64,000 nt of DNA, taken from positions 155,340 to 219,339 of the forward strand of contig CAXUKO010000011.1 in NCBI GenBank assembly GCA_964251665.1, written 5' to 3'. Shown one piece after another: positions 1 to 9,374 of the stretch (positions are counted from its first letter, which is position 1; every line of letters starts with the position of its first letter). The notes under the pieces were generated by a model, which saw nothing but the letters and a program-made list of their open reading frames with translations, had not been told where the DNA came from and did no database searches. Source of the DNA: JBBQLG01 sp964251665. Lineage in GTDB: Bacteria > Bacteroidota > Bacteroidia > Cytophagales > Spirosomataceae. The position numbers and the translations under genes are program-made.

Positions 1-896
1 CCACCCACCCCGGCCAGGGTAACGCTCAGCCGCGTTTGGTCGGTGGCGAGTTGCCGGTTGTGTTTCTGCTGCTGCATGGTTTCGCGCTGGCTGTGCAACT
101 CCGCAATGTGCTCAGCCTGCGCGTACACTTTGTTCAGCGAATCGAGCAGGGCCACCGTCTGGGCGACGCCCGCCGAATTGTTCCGGGTTTTGTAAATGGC
201 CTTCAGTTCATCGTGCGCATAAATCTGGTACTTGATAATTCCGCACGAGTCGGCGTACCGGTCCGATTCCCGCAGGGCGGCAAGGGCATGGTCCATGTCG
301 TTCATAGCAGCATAGAGCTGCATCTTTTTGACTAAGATCATGGGCATATCGCAGGGTGAGGCCACCCGCAGGTCGGTTATAGCCCGGTCGTAGGTCGCTT
401 CGGCCTCGGAATAGCGTTTGGCCAGAAACAGCAGATACCCCTGCTGATGCACTAATTTCGCCTTATTCTCCCGGTCGATGTAGCGGAACCCGGTTTGTTC
501 CAATGCCCGCATCAGGTCGGCCGACCTGGCTTAATTCTGCACATCAAAATAAGCCAGTGCCTGCTGCGCCCGAATCTGAGCTGCGTTTGAGTCGGGGTGG
601 CTGGTTTTGGCGGCAAACTGCCCGGCGGTTTGCAGGTACTGCTGCGTGGATGCGTAGTCGCCCAGCCGTTTGTAGGTGTACGACAGCAGCACGGCGGCCT
701 GATACCGCTCGTCGGTGGTGTAGGCTGGCTGGTCTAAAATAGGCAGCAGCAGGGCCTGCGATTTTTTGAAGTTGAGCTGGTTGTTGTAGGCATATACCTG
801 ATTCTCAAGCTGCCGGAAGGGCGTTGCCTGACCGTAGGTAGCCTTGATTGTCAGCAGGTTGACTAAACAGGTTATCCAGTAAAAACAGACGCGCAT
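1..896 (-). pseudogene. TPR-repeat signalling protein, interrupted by an in-frame stop and cut by the window edge
   Basis: The start is at 896 on the minus strand, with a hydrophobic signal-like N-terminus and then helical TPR-type repeats. After 121 codons the frame meets TAA at 531-533, yet the same frame stays open to base 1 for another 170 or so codons. That downstream part reads as more TPR helices (YLLFLAKRYSEAEATYDRA) and then a Gln-rich coiled coil near base 1, the layout seen before the membrane segment of TPR sensor kinases such as the one at 47-49 kb. I see one gene broken by a nonsense codon. Translation could restart at the in-frame ATG at 510-512. The C-terminal output domain lies outside the window, so kinase or DNA-binding identity is not shown. 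Confidence 0.7.
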
Positions 897-1023
897 GGTA
901 CCTGGTGAAAGCGAATTTCGTTACGGTGTAAGTAAACCAAAAGTAAGTGTATTTACTCAATACCGCCAAATCTGCCGACTAAGTAATCGTGTAAATTTAG
1001 ATGAAGCCGGACCGGGGTACCCT

Positions 1024-1104
1024 CAACCCCCTGAAGGGGGCTTTACTGACTGTGATATCCAGTTAGTAGCTAAGTCCCTGAAGTCCCCTTCAGGGGGTTG
1101 GGGT
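1024..1104. repeat. Inverted repeat built on CAACCCCCTGAAGGGG
   Basis: The arms are CAACCCCCTGAAGGGG near 1025-1040 and CCCCTTCAGGGGGTTG at 1085-1100, about 44 bases apart. Each arm is itself partly palindromic. The right arm runs into the 3' end of the acetyltransferase gene and supplies its last codons (Thr-Pro-Thr-Pro) and its TGA. It could act as a terminator for that minus-strand gene, but no U-run is evident. Confidence 0.65.
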
Positions 1105-1551
1105 ACAGGTTTTCACAAATTTGTAGTGCGTGGCGCGAAAGCCTGCCTGCTCGTAAAAGCGGTGCGTATCGGTACGGATGCGGTTAGTCGTGACTTCCAG
1201 ATTAACGAAGTTCTGCTGCCGGGCAAGGGTGTCCAAGGCGTCCATAAACTGGCGGCCAATGCGCTGATTGCGGTAATCGTCGCGCACAAACAACTCCTGA
1301 ATCTCGCCAACTTTGCCTACGTGGTGCAGCAGGTGTTGTACGTGGCAGCTCATAAACCCAATTACCTCACCGCCTGCCTCAGCTACCCGGTAATAAATAT
1401 CGGACTGGCCCAGATTACGCTCAAATACGGTTTGAAAGGCGGTTAAGTCGAGTTGCTGGTCTTCCAGTTCGCACAGAAATCGGTAAACCACAGCCGCATC
1501 GCGCGCTTCGGCCGGACGAATCAACACAGAAAGGGGAGCGGAGGTATGCAC
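1090..1551 (-). CDS. phnO: GNAT acetyltransferase, PhnO-like
   Basis: This 153-residue protein is a single GNAT domain. It aligns by eye with E. coli PhnO, the aminoalkylphosphonate N-acetyltransferase: the CELEDQQLDLTAF stretch at 27-39, HHVGKVGEIQELFV at 76-89, the acetyl-CoA loop RNQRIGR at 94-100, and the C-terminal THRFYEQAGF at 129-138. PhnO moves acetyl from acetyl-CoA to the amine of aminophosphonates. There are no phosphonate genes nearby, so the true amine substrate is open. The last four residues are encoded inside an inverted repeat. The fold is certain; the PhnO label is likely. Confidence 0.82.
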   Translation of the reverse strand: MHTSAPLSVLIRPAEARDAAVVYRFLCELEDQQLDLTAFQTVFERNLGQSDIYYRVAEAGGEVIGFMSCHVQHLLHHVGKVGEIQELFVRDDYRNQRIGRQFMDALDTLARQQNFVNLEVTTNRIRTDTHRFYEQAGFRATHYKFVKTCTPTP

Positions 1552-1636
1552 CGGAGAACCGTTAGATGGAAAGGGTCAGGAAGTTATGTTTACCGCTTAA
1601 AACAGTGCTGCTGGTCCGGTGCCGTATCCCGGTGGT

Positions 1637-1719
1637 GCCGTAGCCCAGACGCCTGCGTCTGGCTGCTGTCGGTAGCTGAGATACTGGCAGCAACCAGACG
1701 CAGGCGTCTGGGCTACGGC
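1637..1719. repeat. CAGACG-family inverted repeat, copy 1
   Basis: The left arm at 1637-1668 begins GCCGTAGCCCAGACGCCTGC and the right arm at 1686-1719 is its reverse complement with one or two mismatches. The core is CCAGACG(N)CGTCTGG, itself a palindrome. A related copy lies at 11113-11221. It sits in the 267-bp space between the oxidoreductase and phnO, both on the minus strand, where I see no gene. Confidence 0.75.
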
Positions 1720-1818
1720 TGGCCATCCGGTAAAGTCCGGGAAGTAAGCCAATATAGCTGCACGCTCAGACGGAAACTATAATCATCTACCCAAGAATAA
1801 GTTAGAATGAATAACGGC

Positions 1819-2469
1819 TCAAAACTGTTGCAACTCGTCGGATTGAAAAATGTGGTTGCCCGTCAGGCCCTGCTGTGCCGTCTGAAGCATGGCTTCGGCT
1901 ACTTTGGCGGCCGGAACAGGCTTGAATCGGGCCGGAATAAGCGGGTTAAACAACTGCATAACGCTTTCGCCAATGCGTTCGCCGAGCCGGGCTTTGGGCC
2001 GGTTACCCGTTAGCAGCGACGGCCGGAAGACAAGTAGAGTGGGGTAGGCCAGCCGGGCCAGATCGCGTTCTACTTCGCCCTTTACCCGGTTGTAAAAAAA
2101 GCTGGAGTTCACATCGGCACCCATTGATGAGACGAGCGCAAACTGGCTGGCACCGTTACTCAGACCAAGCCGGGCAATATCCAGGGGATACCCATAATCC
2201 ACCTGCCGGAAAGCTGCGTCCGAGCCAGCCTGTTTTCGGGTAGTGCCTAAACAGCAGAAAAGATCGTCGCCCTGAACTAGCAACCCGTTGGGATGATCAA
2301 AATCAAACAGCACCTCCTGCAACCGGGGATGCTGCCAGGATAACGACCGGCGTACCAATACTTTAACGCGCTCGTAAGCGGGCGATTCAACCAGACGGCG
2401 GGTCAGCAAGTCGCCGATCAGACCGGTTGCGCCGACAAGCAGCGCGGTTTTTAGCGGGTTGGTCGTCAT
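1819..2469 (-). CDS. NAD(P)-binding Rossmann oxidoreductase, HTATIP2/YbjT-like
   Basis: The 216-residue protein starts with a Rossmann nucleotide-binding loop, GATGLIG at 13-19, and carries the VSSMGAD and YNRVKGEVE motifs typical of the atypical short-chain dehydrogenases related to HTATIP2/TIP30. The Tyr and Lys of YNRVK match the usual SDR active-site pair. The C-terminal half (LLVFRPSLLTGNR) also fits that family. No substrate can be read from sequence or context. It is divergent from the gene starting at 2543, with about 73 bases between them that must hold both promoters. Confidence 0.8.
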   Translation of the reverse strand: MTTNPLKTALLVGATGLIGDLLTRRLVESPAYERVKVLVRRSLSWQHPRLQEVLFDFDHPNGLLVQGDDLFCCLGTTRKQAGSDAAFRQVDYGYPLDIARLGLSNGASQFALVSSMGADVNSSFFYNRVKGEVERDLARLAYPTLLVFRPSLLTGNRPKARLGERIGESVMQLFNPLIPARFKPVPAAKVAEAMLQTAQQGLTGNHIFQSDELQQF

Positions 2470-2542
2470 TATAGGAAAGGGTTTTTGCTAATTTAAAGCC
2501 CGAAATCATATAAGCTGTAGTCTTCTCCCACTTTCCCACCTT

Positions 2543-5029
2543 ATGGAGCGTTTTCGCCCGTTTCGATTACCCCTGATTCTGGTATCCGGTTTACTGCTGC
2601 TGGTCGGTTTGCGCCCGGCCGACGAACCGTTCATCACCCGCTTACTGGCCCGGCTGGATGCCTACATACACCAGTTTCCGACCGAAAAAGTTTATGTACA
2701 GACGGACCAGGACCGGTACCTGCCCGGCGAAACCGTCTGGATGAGCGGCTACCTGTTCGATGGTATCAACCATACCATCGACTCGGTTAGTGGCGTGTTG
2801 TACGTCGAACTGATCGAGCCGGTGGGGCGTCGGCGGGTGCTCGCCGGTCAGTTGCGGGCTACGGCCGGTCATGCCCCCGGTCAGTTGCTGCTGCCTGATA
2901 CGCTGCGGGCCGGCCGGTATCAGCTTCGGGCGTTCACTAACTATATGCGCAACTTTTCCGACGCGTATTACTTCGCCAAAACGGTAACTGTATTGCCCGC
3001 GTCGGAGAATTTGCCAACGGGTAAACCGGTGCAGCCGACCACTATGCCAACCGTCGATGTGCAGTTCATGCCCGAAGGCGGGCAACTGGTAGCGGGCCTG
3101 ACGAGTCGGGTTGCTTTTAAAGCAGTGGATCAGTCGGGGCGGGGGCGCAATGTGACGGGGTTTATTCTGGATGCGAAACAGGATACGGTGGCTGGGTTCA
3201 ACAGTCAGCAGCGGGGCATGGGTTTTATGAATTTTCAGCCCGAAGCCGGACAGACCTACGCGGCCTTTGTGCGGCAGGCCAACGGCACCGTTACCCGCGT
3301 TCCGTTCCCGACTGTCCAGCCAGCCGGGTATGTGCTGACGGTCGATAACCTCACGAATAAAGACAATATCCGGGCGTTTGTTACGCGTACCCGGCCCACC
3401 GCTACCGGTCCGGCGGCCGAATTGACTTTGGTAGCGCAGGTGCGTGGGGTGGTGGTGCAGGTGGCCAAAGTACCCGCTGGCAAGCAGGCATCGCTGGTTC
3501 AACTGCCCCGGGCACAGTTTCCCGAAGGCATTGCTCAGCTCACGCTGTTCAACGAAGCGAACGTACCGGTCTGCGAACGGCTGGTATTTGTGGACAGGGA
3601 TAACCACTTGAAAATTAACGTGCAGCCGGATAAAAACATGGTTAGCCCCCGTGGTAGGGTTAACCTCGATCTGACCGTGACCGATGCCAGTGATCGGCCT
3701 GTTTCGGCGCTGCTGTCCGTAGCCGTGACGGATAATCAACTGGTACCGGCCGACTCTGGTGCGGCTTCGATTGTGTCGCATTTGCTGCTGTCGTCGGATC
3801 TGGCGGGCGAGGTGGAGCAGCCCGGAGCGTATTTCGATCCGGCCAATAAAGACCGGTTCGTGCAACTCGACCTCCTGTTGATGACCCAGGGCTGGCGTCG
3901 GTTTACGTGGCCGCAGGTGCTCACCGATTCCCTGCGTGACATTCGGTATCCGCTCGAAGGGGGCCTGTCGCTGACGGGGCGTGTTGCCCGGCCGAATCAG
4001 AAACTGGCGGGTAAAGTGCGGCTTACGTTTCTGCTCAGCCTGCGCGACAGCAGCCGAACGGTACTGGCTGGTGAATCGGACGATGCGGGGCGGTATGGCG
4101 CTTACGGGTTTGATTTCACCGATTCGGCGTCGGTGCTGATTCAGGCGGTGCGGGGCAAAAACGACCGCTACGTTGATATTTCCCTCGATCAGCTGCTGAA
4201 GCCGGCCGTCGTTGTAACGCGGATTCCGTTTACCCCCGTTGAATTCGGCCTGAGTGAATACGAGGAATTTGTACGCCGGACCCGCGAGTACTTAGCCATT
4301 GAGCGGCAAATTCGCAACAATCGGGAAGTGCTGCTGAAGGAAGTAACCGTTAAGGCAAAGCGCACCATAGAACGGGATTTTCGCAAGATTTATAGCAGTC
4401 CCGATGCGACGGTGAAATTCGATCAGACCAATACGCCGGGCGCCGTCAGTGTGCTCGACGTTATACGCGGGCGGGTGGCCGGGGTGCAGGTGTTTGGCAG
4501 CGGCTTCAATACAACCGTTCAGATTCGGGGCGTGACCAGTATGACCGGCTCCAATGAACCGCTGTTTGTGCTGGATGGTATGCCCACCTCGAAAGAAACC
4601 ATCTTCTCGATTCCGGTGCAGGACGTCGATTATGTGGACATCCTGAAAGGGCCTTCGTCGGCTATTTATGGCTCACAGGGAGCAAACGGGGTTATTATCG
4701 TGATGACCAAACGCGGCATGCCGGATCGCGATTACAGCAAAGACCCGGTGGCCGGGACGTTGCTGGCTAAAATAGCGGGGTATGCGCCCGTTCGTGAGTT
4801 TTATGCCCCCCGCTACGATCAGGCCACCGACCCCGGCAAAGCAGCCGACCGCCGTCCCGACTACCGCGCTACGTTGCACTGGGCACCGCTGGTTCGTACC
4901 GATGCGGCCGGAAAAGCCACTGTATCGTTTTACGCATCCGACGCCAGAACCAGGCTGCACGTAGTGGCAGAAGGAGCCGCCGGGGACGGTCGGCCGGGCG
5001 CGGCTACCACCCAGATACGGGTAGAATAG
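2543..5029 (+). CDS. Macroglobulin-like MG2 and TonB-plug domain protein
   Basis: This 828-residue protein begins with a hydrophobic export signal (about 1-25). Residues 45-150 resemble an MG2 macroglobulin domain (KVYVQTDQDRYLPGETVWMS). Several beta-rich segments follow, and residues 600-725 form a TonB-dependent receptor plug (GVTSMTGSNEPLFVLDGMP, then GPSSAIYGSQGANGVIIV). The last 100 residues are short and beta-rich, far too short for a 22-strand barrel, so this is a plug domain outside a transporter. Such MG2-plug proteins recur in Bacteroidota. A role in the envelope or with a separate barrel is inference. The LpxR-like gene follows 84 bases later on the same strand. Confidence 0.75.
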   Translation: MERFRPFRLPLILVSGLLLLVGLRPADEPFITRLLARLDAYIHQFPTEKVYVQTDQDRYLPGETVWMSGYLFDGINHTIDSVSGVLYVELIEPVGRRRVLAGQLRATAGHAPGQLLLPDTLRAGRYQLRAFTNYMRNFSDAYYFAKTVTVLPASENLPTGKPVQPTTMPTVDVQFMPEGGQLVAGLTSRVAFKAVDQSGRGRNVTGFILDAKQDTVAGFNSQQRGMGFMNFQPEAGQTYAAFVRQANGTVTRVPFPTVQPAGYVLTVDNLTNKDNIRAFVTRTRPTATGPAAELTLVAQVRGVVVQVAKVPAGKQASLVQLPRAQFPEGIAQLTLFNEANVPVCERLVFVDRDNHLKINVQPDKNMVSPRGRVNLDLTVTDASDRPVSALLSVAVTDNQLVPADSGAASIVSHLLLSSDLAGEVEQPGAYFDPANKDRFVQLDLLLMTQGWRRFTWPQVLTDSLRDIRYPLEGGLSLTGRVARPNQKLAGKVRLTFLLSLRDSSRTVLAGESDDAGRYGAYGFDFTDSASVLIQAVRGKNDRYVDISLDQLLKPAVVVTRIPFTPVEFGLSEYEEFVRRTREYLAIERQIRNNREVLLKEVTVKAKRTIERDFRKIYSSPDATVKFDQTNTPGAVSVLDVIRGRVAGVQVFGSGFNTTVQIRGVTSMTGSNEPLFVLDGMPTSKETIFSIPVQDVDYVDILKGPSSAIYGSQGANGVIIVMTKRGMPDRDYSKDPVAGTLLAKIAGYAPVREFYAPRYDQATDPGKAADRRPDYRATLHWAPLVRTDAAGKATVSFYASDARTRLHVVAEGAAGDGRPGAATTQIRVE

Positions 5030-5113
5030 TGCTGAAGAACTGACTAATCCGGGCCGAAACCATTAAGCAAAGCGGCTCGTTATACCCTGACCGCTGGTTT
5101 GGCTTTGTTACGT

Positions 5114-6136
5114 ATGTGTCGTTTTGTCTGGCTGATTGCCATGTTGCTAAGTGTGCCACAGATGGCCGTAAGTCAGGATTCGCTGCATACCGACAGCTAT
5201 TTCCGCGTTGAATCCGAGAATGATGTGTACCAACTGCGTCAGCGCGACATCACCGACCGGTACTACACCAATGGCCTTCGGTTAACGCTGCAAAGCAACT
5301 ACTGGCAGCGCTGGCCCACCCGCCGGTTACTGCTGGGTCTGCCTAACCGCTTCGACCGGAATTATGATCGGTTATATCAGTTCGAGGTTGGTCAGGAGAT
5401 TTATACGCCCCGCTCTATTGTGCGGCCCAGCCCTGAGTACAGGGCGTCTACAGCCGTTTACGACCGACCGTATGCCGGTTACCTGTACGTGTCGTGGGGC
5501 CTGATTACGTCTGATGCGGTGGGCGGACGTAAGCTGACGACCAATCTGCTGCTTGGTGTGATTGGCCCGCTCAGTGTCGGTTCCGGTGCCCAGAAAGAAC
5601 TACACCACATCATCAATGAACCGCAGCCTGTTGGCTGGAACCGACAGCTGCGCGATGACCCGGCCATTAGTTATTCGGTCCGCTACGAAGGCCGACCCAT
5701 TGGGCGGTCAGGTCGGGATCTGGATGTGATCGGGCTGCTGGAAGGCAATGTCGGCACGCTGACTAATTACGCCGGAACGGGTCTGACGGTGCGTTTTGGC
5801 CGTTTTAACGACTATTTTCAGCATGCAACGGGACTGTACGACTCCCGGCGGTCGGCGGCTGGTCAGCGGCCGTTTCAGTTTTACGCCTTTGTCCGGCCCA
5901 TCTTCCGGGCGGTGCTGGATAATAGTCTGCTCATGGGCGGTATCCTGAACCGGAACCATGAGCCGTATGCCCTGCCCGCTCGGGAATTAGAGCACTTTTA
6001 CACCCAACTGGAATATGGTGGTGTGATTGCTTATCGGGGGTTTCAATTGTCATTTACAACCGTCCGGCGCGGGCGGGAGTATATTTCGGGCGAAGGCCAG
6101 CAATGGGGCCGCATTGCCACAACGTGGCGGTGGTGA
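5114..6136 (+). CDS. LpxR-like outer membrane lipid A deacylase family protein
   Basis: The protein has a signal peptide ending near AVSQ and beta-strand-rich sequence through to a C-terminal Trp-Arg-Trp. It carries LpxR-family signatures: ESENDVY with adjacent Asn and Asp (about residues 36-37), YYTNGLRL (about 50-57), DRPYAGYLY, and GPLSVGSGAQKELHHII with the His expected at the active site (about 161-163). LpxR removes the 3'-acyloxyacyl chain of lipid A at the outer membrane. I chose the ATG at 5114; an in-frame TTG lies at 5099. The exact lipid substrate is unproven. Confidence 0.82.
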   Translation: MCRFVWLIAMLLSVPQMAVSQDSLHTDSYFRVESENDVYQLRQRDITDRYYTNGLRLTLQSNYWQRWPTRRLLLGLPNRFDRNYDRLYQFEVGQEIYTPRSIVRPSPEYRASTAVYDRPYAGYLYVSWGLITSDAVGGRKLTTNLLLGVIGPLSVGSGAQKELHHIINEPQPVGWNRQLRDDPAISYSVRYEGRPIGRSGRDLDVIGLLEGNVGTLTNYAGTGLTVRFGRFNDYFQHATGLYDSRRSAAGQRPFQFYAFVRPIFRAVLDNSLLMGGILNRNHEPYALPARELEHFYTQLEYGGVIAYRGFQLSFTTVRRGREYISGEGQQWGRIATTWRW

Positions 6137-6211
6137 GTAGTTTAGGCCATGGTTTGTAATTTGGGAGTGTAAGTAGCTTTGATTACCCAGCCCAACCCAC
6201 AACCTGCCCGC

Positions 6212-7249
6212 ATGAAATCCGTCGCTATTGTCCTGATCAGTCTATTCTGCTCTCCCTTGGTACACGCTCAAAAACCGAACTTCCCCAGTATTGGTCAGGT
6301 TGTCCGCACCGATGCCCGACTCGATAAGTTAATTCCCAAAGATGCCCGGATTGAAGTGCTGGCGTCGGGGTTCGTCTGGTCCGAGGGGCCAATCTGGGTG
6401 AAACCGCGTCAGGGGACCGCCACCGGGTTTCTCCTGTTTTCGGATGTCCCGCAGAACACCATTTACAAGTGGACAGAGGCCGATGGCCTGACTACCTTTC
6501 TGAAGCCATCGGGCTATACCGGTCTGCTGCCTTACAGCGAAGAACCGGGTTCCAACGGCCTGACCATCGACCGGCAGGGGCGGCTTATCGCCTGTGAACA
6601 CGGCGACCGGCGCGTTACGGCCATGCCGCTCACGGGCCCCGGCGGCAAACAGACGCTGTCGGATAACATCAACGGAAAGCGCCTGAACAGCCCTAACGAC
6701 GTTGTCGCCCATTCCAACGGCAGTTATTATTTCACCGACCCGCCGTATGGCCTGCCGCAGCGCGAGAATGACCCCTCGCGCGAAACGCCCCTGTTTGGTG
6801 TGTACCGCATTGCACCCAACACGAACGGATCATTCACGACAACCATCGTAGTCAGCGATCTGACGCGACCTAATGGTGTAGCCCTCTCGGCAGATGAAAA
6901 AACGCTGTACGTGGCGCAATCGGACATGGCGCGGCCCATTATTATGGCCTATTCCATTCAGACGGATGGTTCGCTGGGTACAGGTAAGCTGTTTTTCGAT
7001 GCATCGGCCCTGGCCAAACAGGGATTGCGGGGCGCTCCCGACGGACTGAAAACTGACCGCGATGGCAACGTCTGGTCGACAGGGCCGGGTGGGGTGCTGG
7101 TCATTTCACCAGCCGGTGAGTTGCTGGGGCGGATCGATACCGGCGAGGCTACGGCCAACTGCGCCTGGGGTGACGACGGATCGACGTTGTATCTGACCGC
7201 CGATATGTACCTGTGTCGCATCCGAACGACGGCGCGGGGCGTTTTTTAA
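6212..7249 (+). CDS. SMP-30/gluconolactonase-type exported hydrolase
   Basis: A six-bladed propeller enzyme of the SMP-30/gluconolactonase/LRE family, 345 residues. A signal peptide (MKSVAIVLISLFCS to VHAQ) implies export. Family metal-site motifs are visible: SEGPIW with its Glu, LNSPNDVV with its Asn, and GAPDGLKTDRDG with its Asp. Relatives hydrolyse sugar lactones. I chose the ATG at 6212, which gives a clean signal peptide, over an in-frame TTG at 6179. The gene stands alone, 136 bases before mrdA, with a promoter for mrdA in between. Confidence 0.88.
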   Translation: MKSVAIVLISLFCSPLVHAQKPNFPSIGQVVRTDARLDKLIPKDARIEVLASGFVWSEGPIWVKPRQGTATGFLLFSDVPQNTIYKWTEADGLTTFLKPSGYTGLLPYSEEPGSNGLTIDRQGRLIACEHGDRRVTAMPLTGPGGKQTLSDNINGKRLNSPNDVVAHSNGSYYFTDPPYGLPQRENDPSRETPLFGVYRIAPNTNGSFTTTIVVSDLTRPNGVALSADEKTLYVAQSDMARPIIMAYSIQTDGSLGTGKLFFDASALAKQGLRGAPDGLKTDRDGNVWSTGPGGVLVISPAGELLGRIDTGEATANCAWGDDGSTLYLTADMYLCRIRTTARGVF

Positions 7250-7305
7250 TGCCAGCCACGGCGCGACCCGGACAATCCTGCGGCAACAGATAGATATATC
7301 CTGTC

Positions 7306-7336
7306 TTGCTCCATGCGTGATGCTTTGCTAACTTTG
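7306..7336 (+). promoter_or_regulatory. Bacteroidota-type promoter for mrdA-rodA
   Basis: TTG at 7306-7308 is followed after 20 bases by TAACTTTG at 7329-7336, matching the -33 TTG and -7 TAnnTTTG of the Bacteroidota primary sigma factor. The mrdA ATG is 49 bases downstream. Confidence 0.7.
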
Positions 7337-7385
7337 TCAGTGACCCGGCCCAAACAGGGTAGCCGGTTATTGGTTAAGTTGTCTC

Positions 7386-9335
7386 ATGCTTGAGAACCGA
7401 AAATATAGCGTTATTGCCACCTTCCTGATCGTTGGTGCGATCTATCTACTCCGACTTTTTTACCTGCAAATTCTGGACGACAGCTATTCATTGGGTTCAT
7501 CGAAGAACTCCATCAAGCGCGTCATTGAAATTCCGTATCGGGGGCAGATTTATGACCGCAGCGGCAAACTGATTGTCTATAATACCCCGGTGTACGACCT
7601 CTACGTGACGCCGAAGGAAATGAAAGTGCCCGATACGCTGGCATTCTGCCGGATGATGGACATTACCCGCACTGAATTTGACAGCATCATTGGTTTGGCG
7701 AAAGCCTATTCGCCCCTGAAACCGTCGCTGTTTCTGCGGCAGCTTTCCAAAGAAGATTTCGCCCGGATTCAGGATGCTTTAGTGGATTATCGGGGCTTCA
7801 CGCCCGTTATGAGTTCCATGCGTACCTACCCGGCTCACACGCTGGCCAATGCGCTGGGCTATGTATCGCAGATCAGCAAGAAAAAGCTCGATGAACAGGA
7901 GATTCCCTACTACCGGCAGGGCGATTACATTGGGCATAACGGGCTGGAGCAGCAGTACGAAACCGAACTGCGCGGGCGCAGGGGCGTAAAATTCGTGATG
8001 CAGAATGTGCGCGGGGTGAACAAAGGATCGTGGAAAAATGGCGCCTTCGATACACTCGCCGTAGCCGGGCAGAACCTCTACACGAGCATCGACCTCGACG
8101 TGCAGCAGTTTGCCGATTCGCTCATGCTCAACAAAGTGGGCAGTATTGTCGCCGTCGAACCCAGCACGGGCGAGATTCTGGTGTCGGTATCGGCCCCTTC
8201 GTATGATCCGAATCTGTTATCGAGCCGTTTCTTCTCGAAAAACTACATCAAGCTGGCCCGCAATCCGTACAAGCCGCTGATTAATCGGCCCATTATGGCC
8301 AGCTACCGCCCCGGTTCCACCTTCAAACTAATTCAGGCGCTGATCGCCCAGCAGCAGGGCACATTATTTACCAACACCTTTTACTCCCATGCCGGCTCGC
8401 CGATGGCCTGTCACTGCCGGGGTGGCAACACCCTGCGTGGCGCTATTGCAAATTCCTGCAACCCTTATTTCTACCAGGTTTTCCGCCGAATGATCTACGC
8501 CAACGGCGATCATAATACCTTCCGGGCGTCGGCCATTGGGTTGCAGCAGTGGCACGATGCGGTGTATAAATTCGGTATTGGTCAGAAATTAGGCGTCGAT
8601 CTGCCGAGCGAACTGCGGGGTAACCTGCCCGACGTGGATGACTACGACAAAATGTACCGGGGGCCGCTGCGCTGGAAATTCTCTAATGTGTACTCGCTCA
8701 GCATCGGCGAAGGAGAGTTGCTGATCAGCCCGCTTAAACTCGTAAACCTGGCTGCCGCCGTGGCTAACCGGGGGTATTGGGTGGTGCCGCACTACGTAAA
8801 AGGGATTGGTAAAATTGGCGTCGGAATTCCCGATAAATACATCGAGAAGCACCAGACCGACATCGACCCGAAGTATTTTGTGCCGGTAATCGAAGGCATG
8901 CGCGGGGCTGTGGTGCAGGGTACGGTAGCCAAAGTGGCCGATATTCCCGGTACGGAATTATGCGGTAAAACAGGTACGTCGCAGAATGCCAAACAGGGGC
9001 ACAAGTTTGACCACTCTATTTTCATCGGCTTTGCCCCCATGAACAACCCCAAAATTGCCGTAGCGGTATTTGTAGAAAACGCCGGTTGGGGGGGCGATGC
9101 AGCCGCTAAAGTGGCCGCCTTAGTCGTAGAGCGCTACCTGAAACGCAAAACCGAAGCCAGAGCACTGAAAGAGAAAGTGATCGAATCCAATTTCATGCCG
9201 TACATCGCCCCGAAGGGAGTGAAACCCGTACAGCCCCGGAAAGTGGATTCGGTAGCCAAGCCCGTTCCGCCTAAACCGATGATGACGGTTCGCCCGGTTC
9301 CTAAAAATACAATCTTAGCGGCCAGCGGTAACTGA
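7386..9335 (+). CDS. mrdA: Penicillin-binding protein 2 (peptidoglycan transpeptidase)
   Basis: This is the class B transpeptidase that cross-links peptidoglycan during cell elongation. At 649 residues it has the usual length. There is one membrane anchor near 10-28, then the dimerisation domain, then the transpeptidase domain with the nucleophile motif STFK near 311, SCN near 355 and KTGTSQN near 526. It is followed 39 bases later by rodA, its glycosyltransferase partner. The mreBCD genes often found next to this pair in Bacteroidota are not in the window. A basic, Pro-rich tail of about 60 residues follows the catalytic domain. Confidence 0.96.
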   Translation: MLENRKYSVIATFLIVGAIYLLRLFYLQILDDSYSLGSSKNSIKRVIEIPYRGQIYDRSGKLIVYNTPVYDLYVTPKEMKVPDTLAFCRMMDITRTEFDSIIGLAKAYSPLKPSLFLRQLSKEDFARIQDALVDYRGFTPVMSSMRTYPAHTLANALGYVSQISKKKLDEQEIPYYRQGDYIGHNGLEQQYETELRGRRGVKFVMQNVRGVNKGSWKNGAFDTLAVAGQNLYTSIDLDVQQFADSLMLNKVGSIVAVEPSTGEILVSVSAPSYDPNLLSSRFFSKNYIKLARNPYKPLINRPIMASYRPGSTFKLIQALIAQQQGTLFTNTFYSHAGSPMACHCRGGNTLRGAIANSCNPYFYQVFRRMIYANGDHNTFRASAIGLQQWHDAVYKFGIGQKLGVDLPSELRGNLPDVDDYDKMYRGPLRWKFSNVYSLSIGEGELLISPLKLVNLAAAVANRGYWVVPHYVKGIGKIGVGIPDKYIEKHQTDIDPKYFVPVIEGMRGAVVQGTVAKVADIPGTELCGKTGTSQNAKQGHKFDHSIFIGFAPMNNPKIAVAVFVENAGWGGDAAAKVAALVVERYLKRKTEARALKEKVIESNFMPYIAPKGVKPVQPRKVDSVAKPVPPKPMMTVRPVPKNTILAASGN

Positions 9336-9374
9336 TACAACCGACTGGCTGCCTAACCAATTTTATCTGATATT

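Noticed and set aside
895..1446. A 183-codon plus-strand frame
   Set aside because: It runs antisense to phnO and across an inverted repeat; the minus-strand reading has clear GNAT motifs.
2642..3865. A 407-codon open frame on the minus strand
   Set aside because: It lies fully antisense to the macroglobulin-plug gene and its translation (many His, Arg, Gln) resembles no domain. It follows from the codon bias of the real gene.
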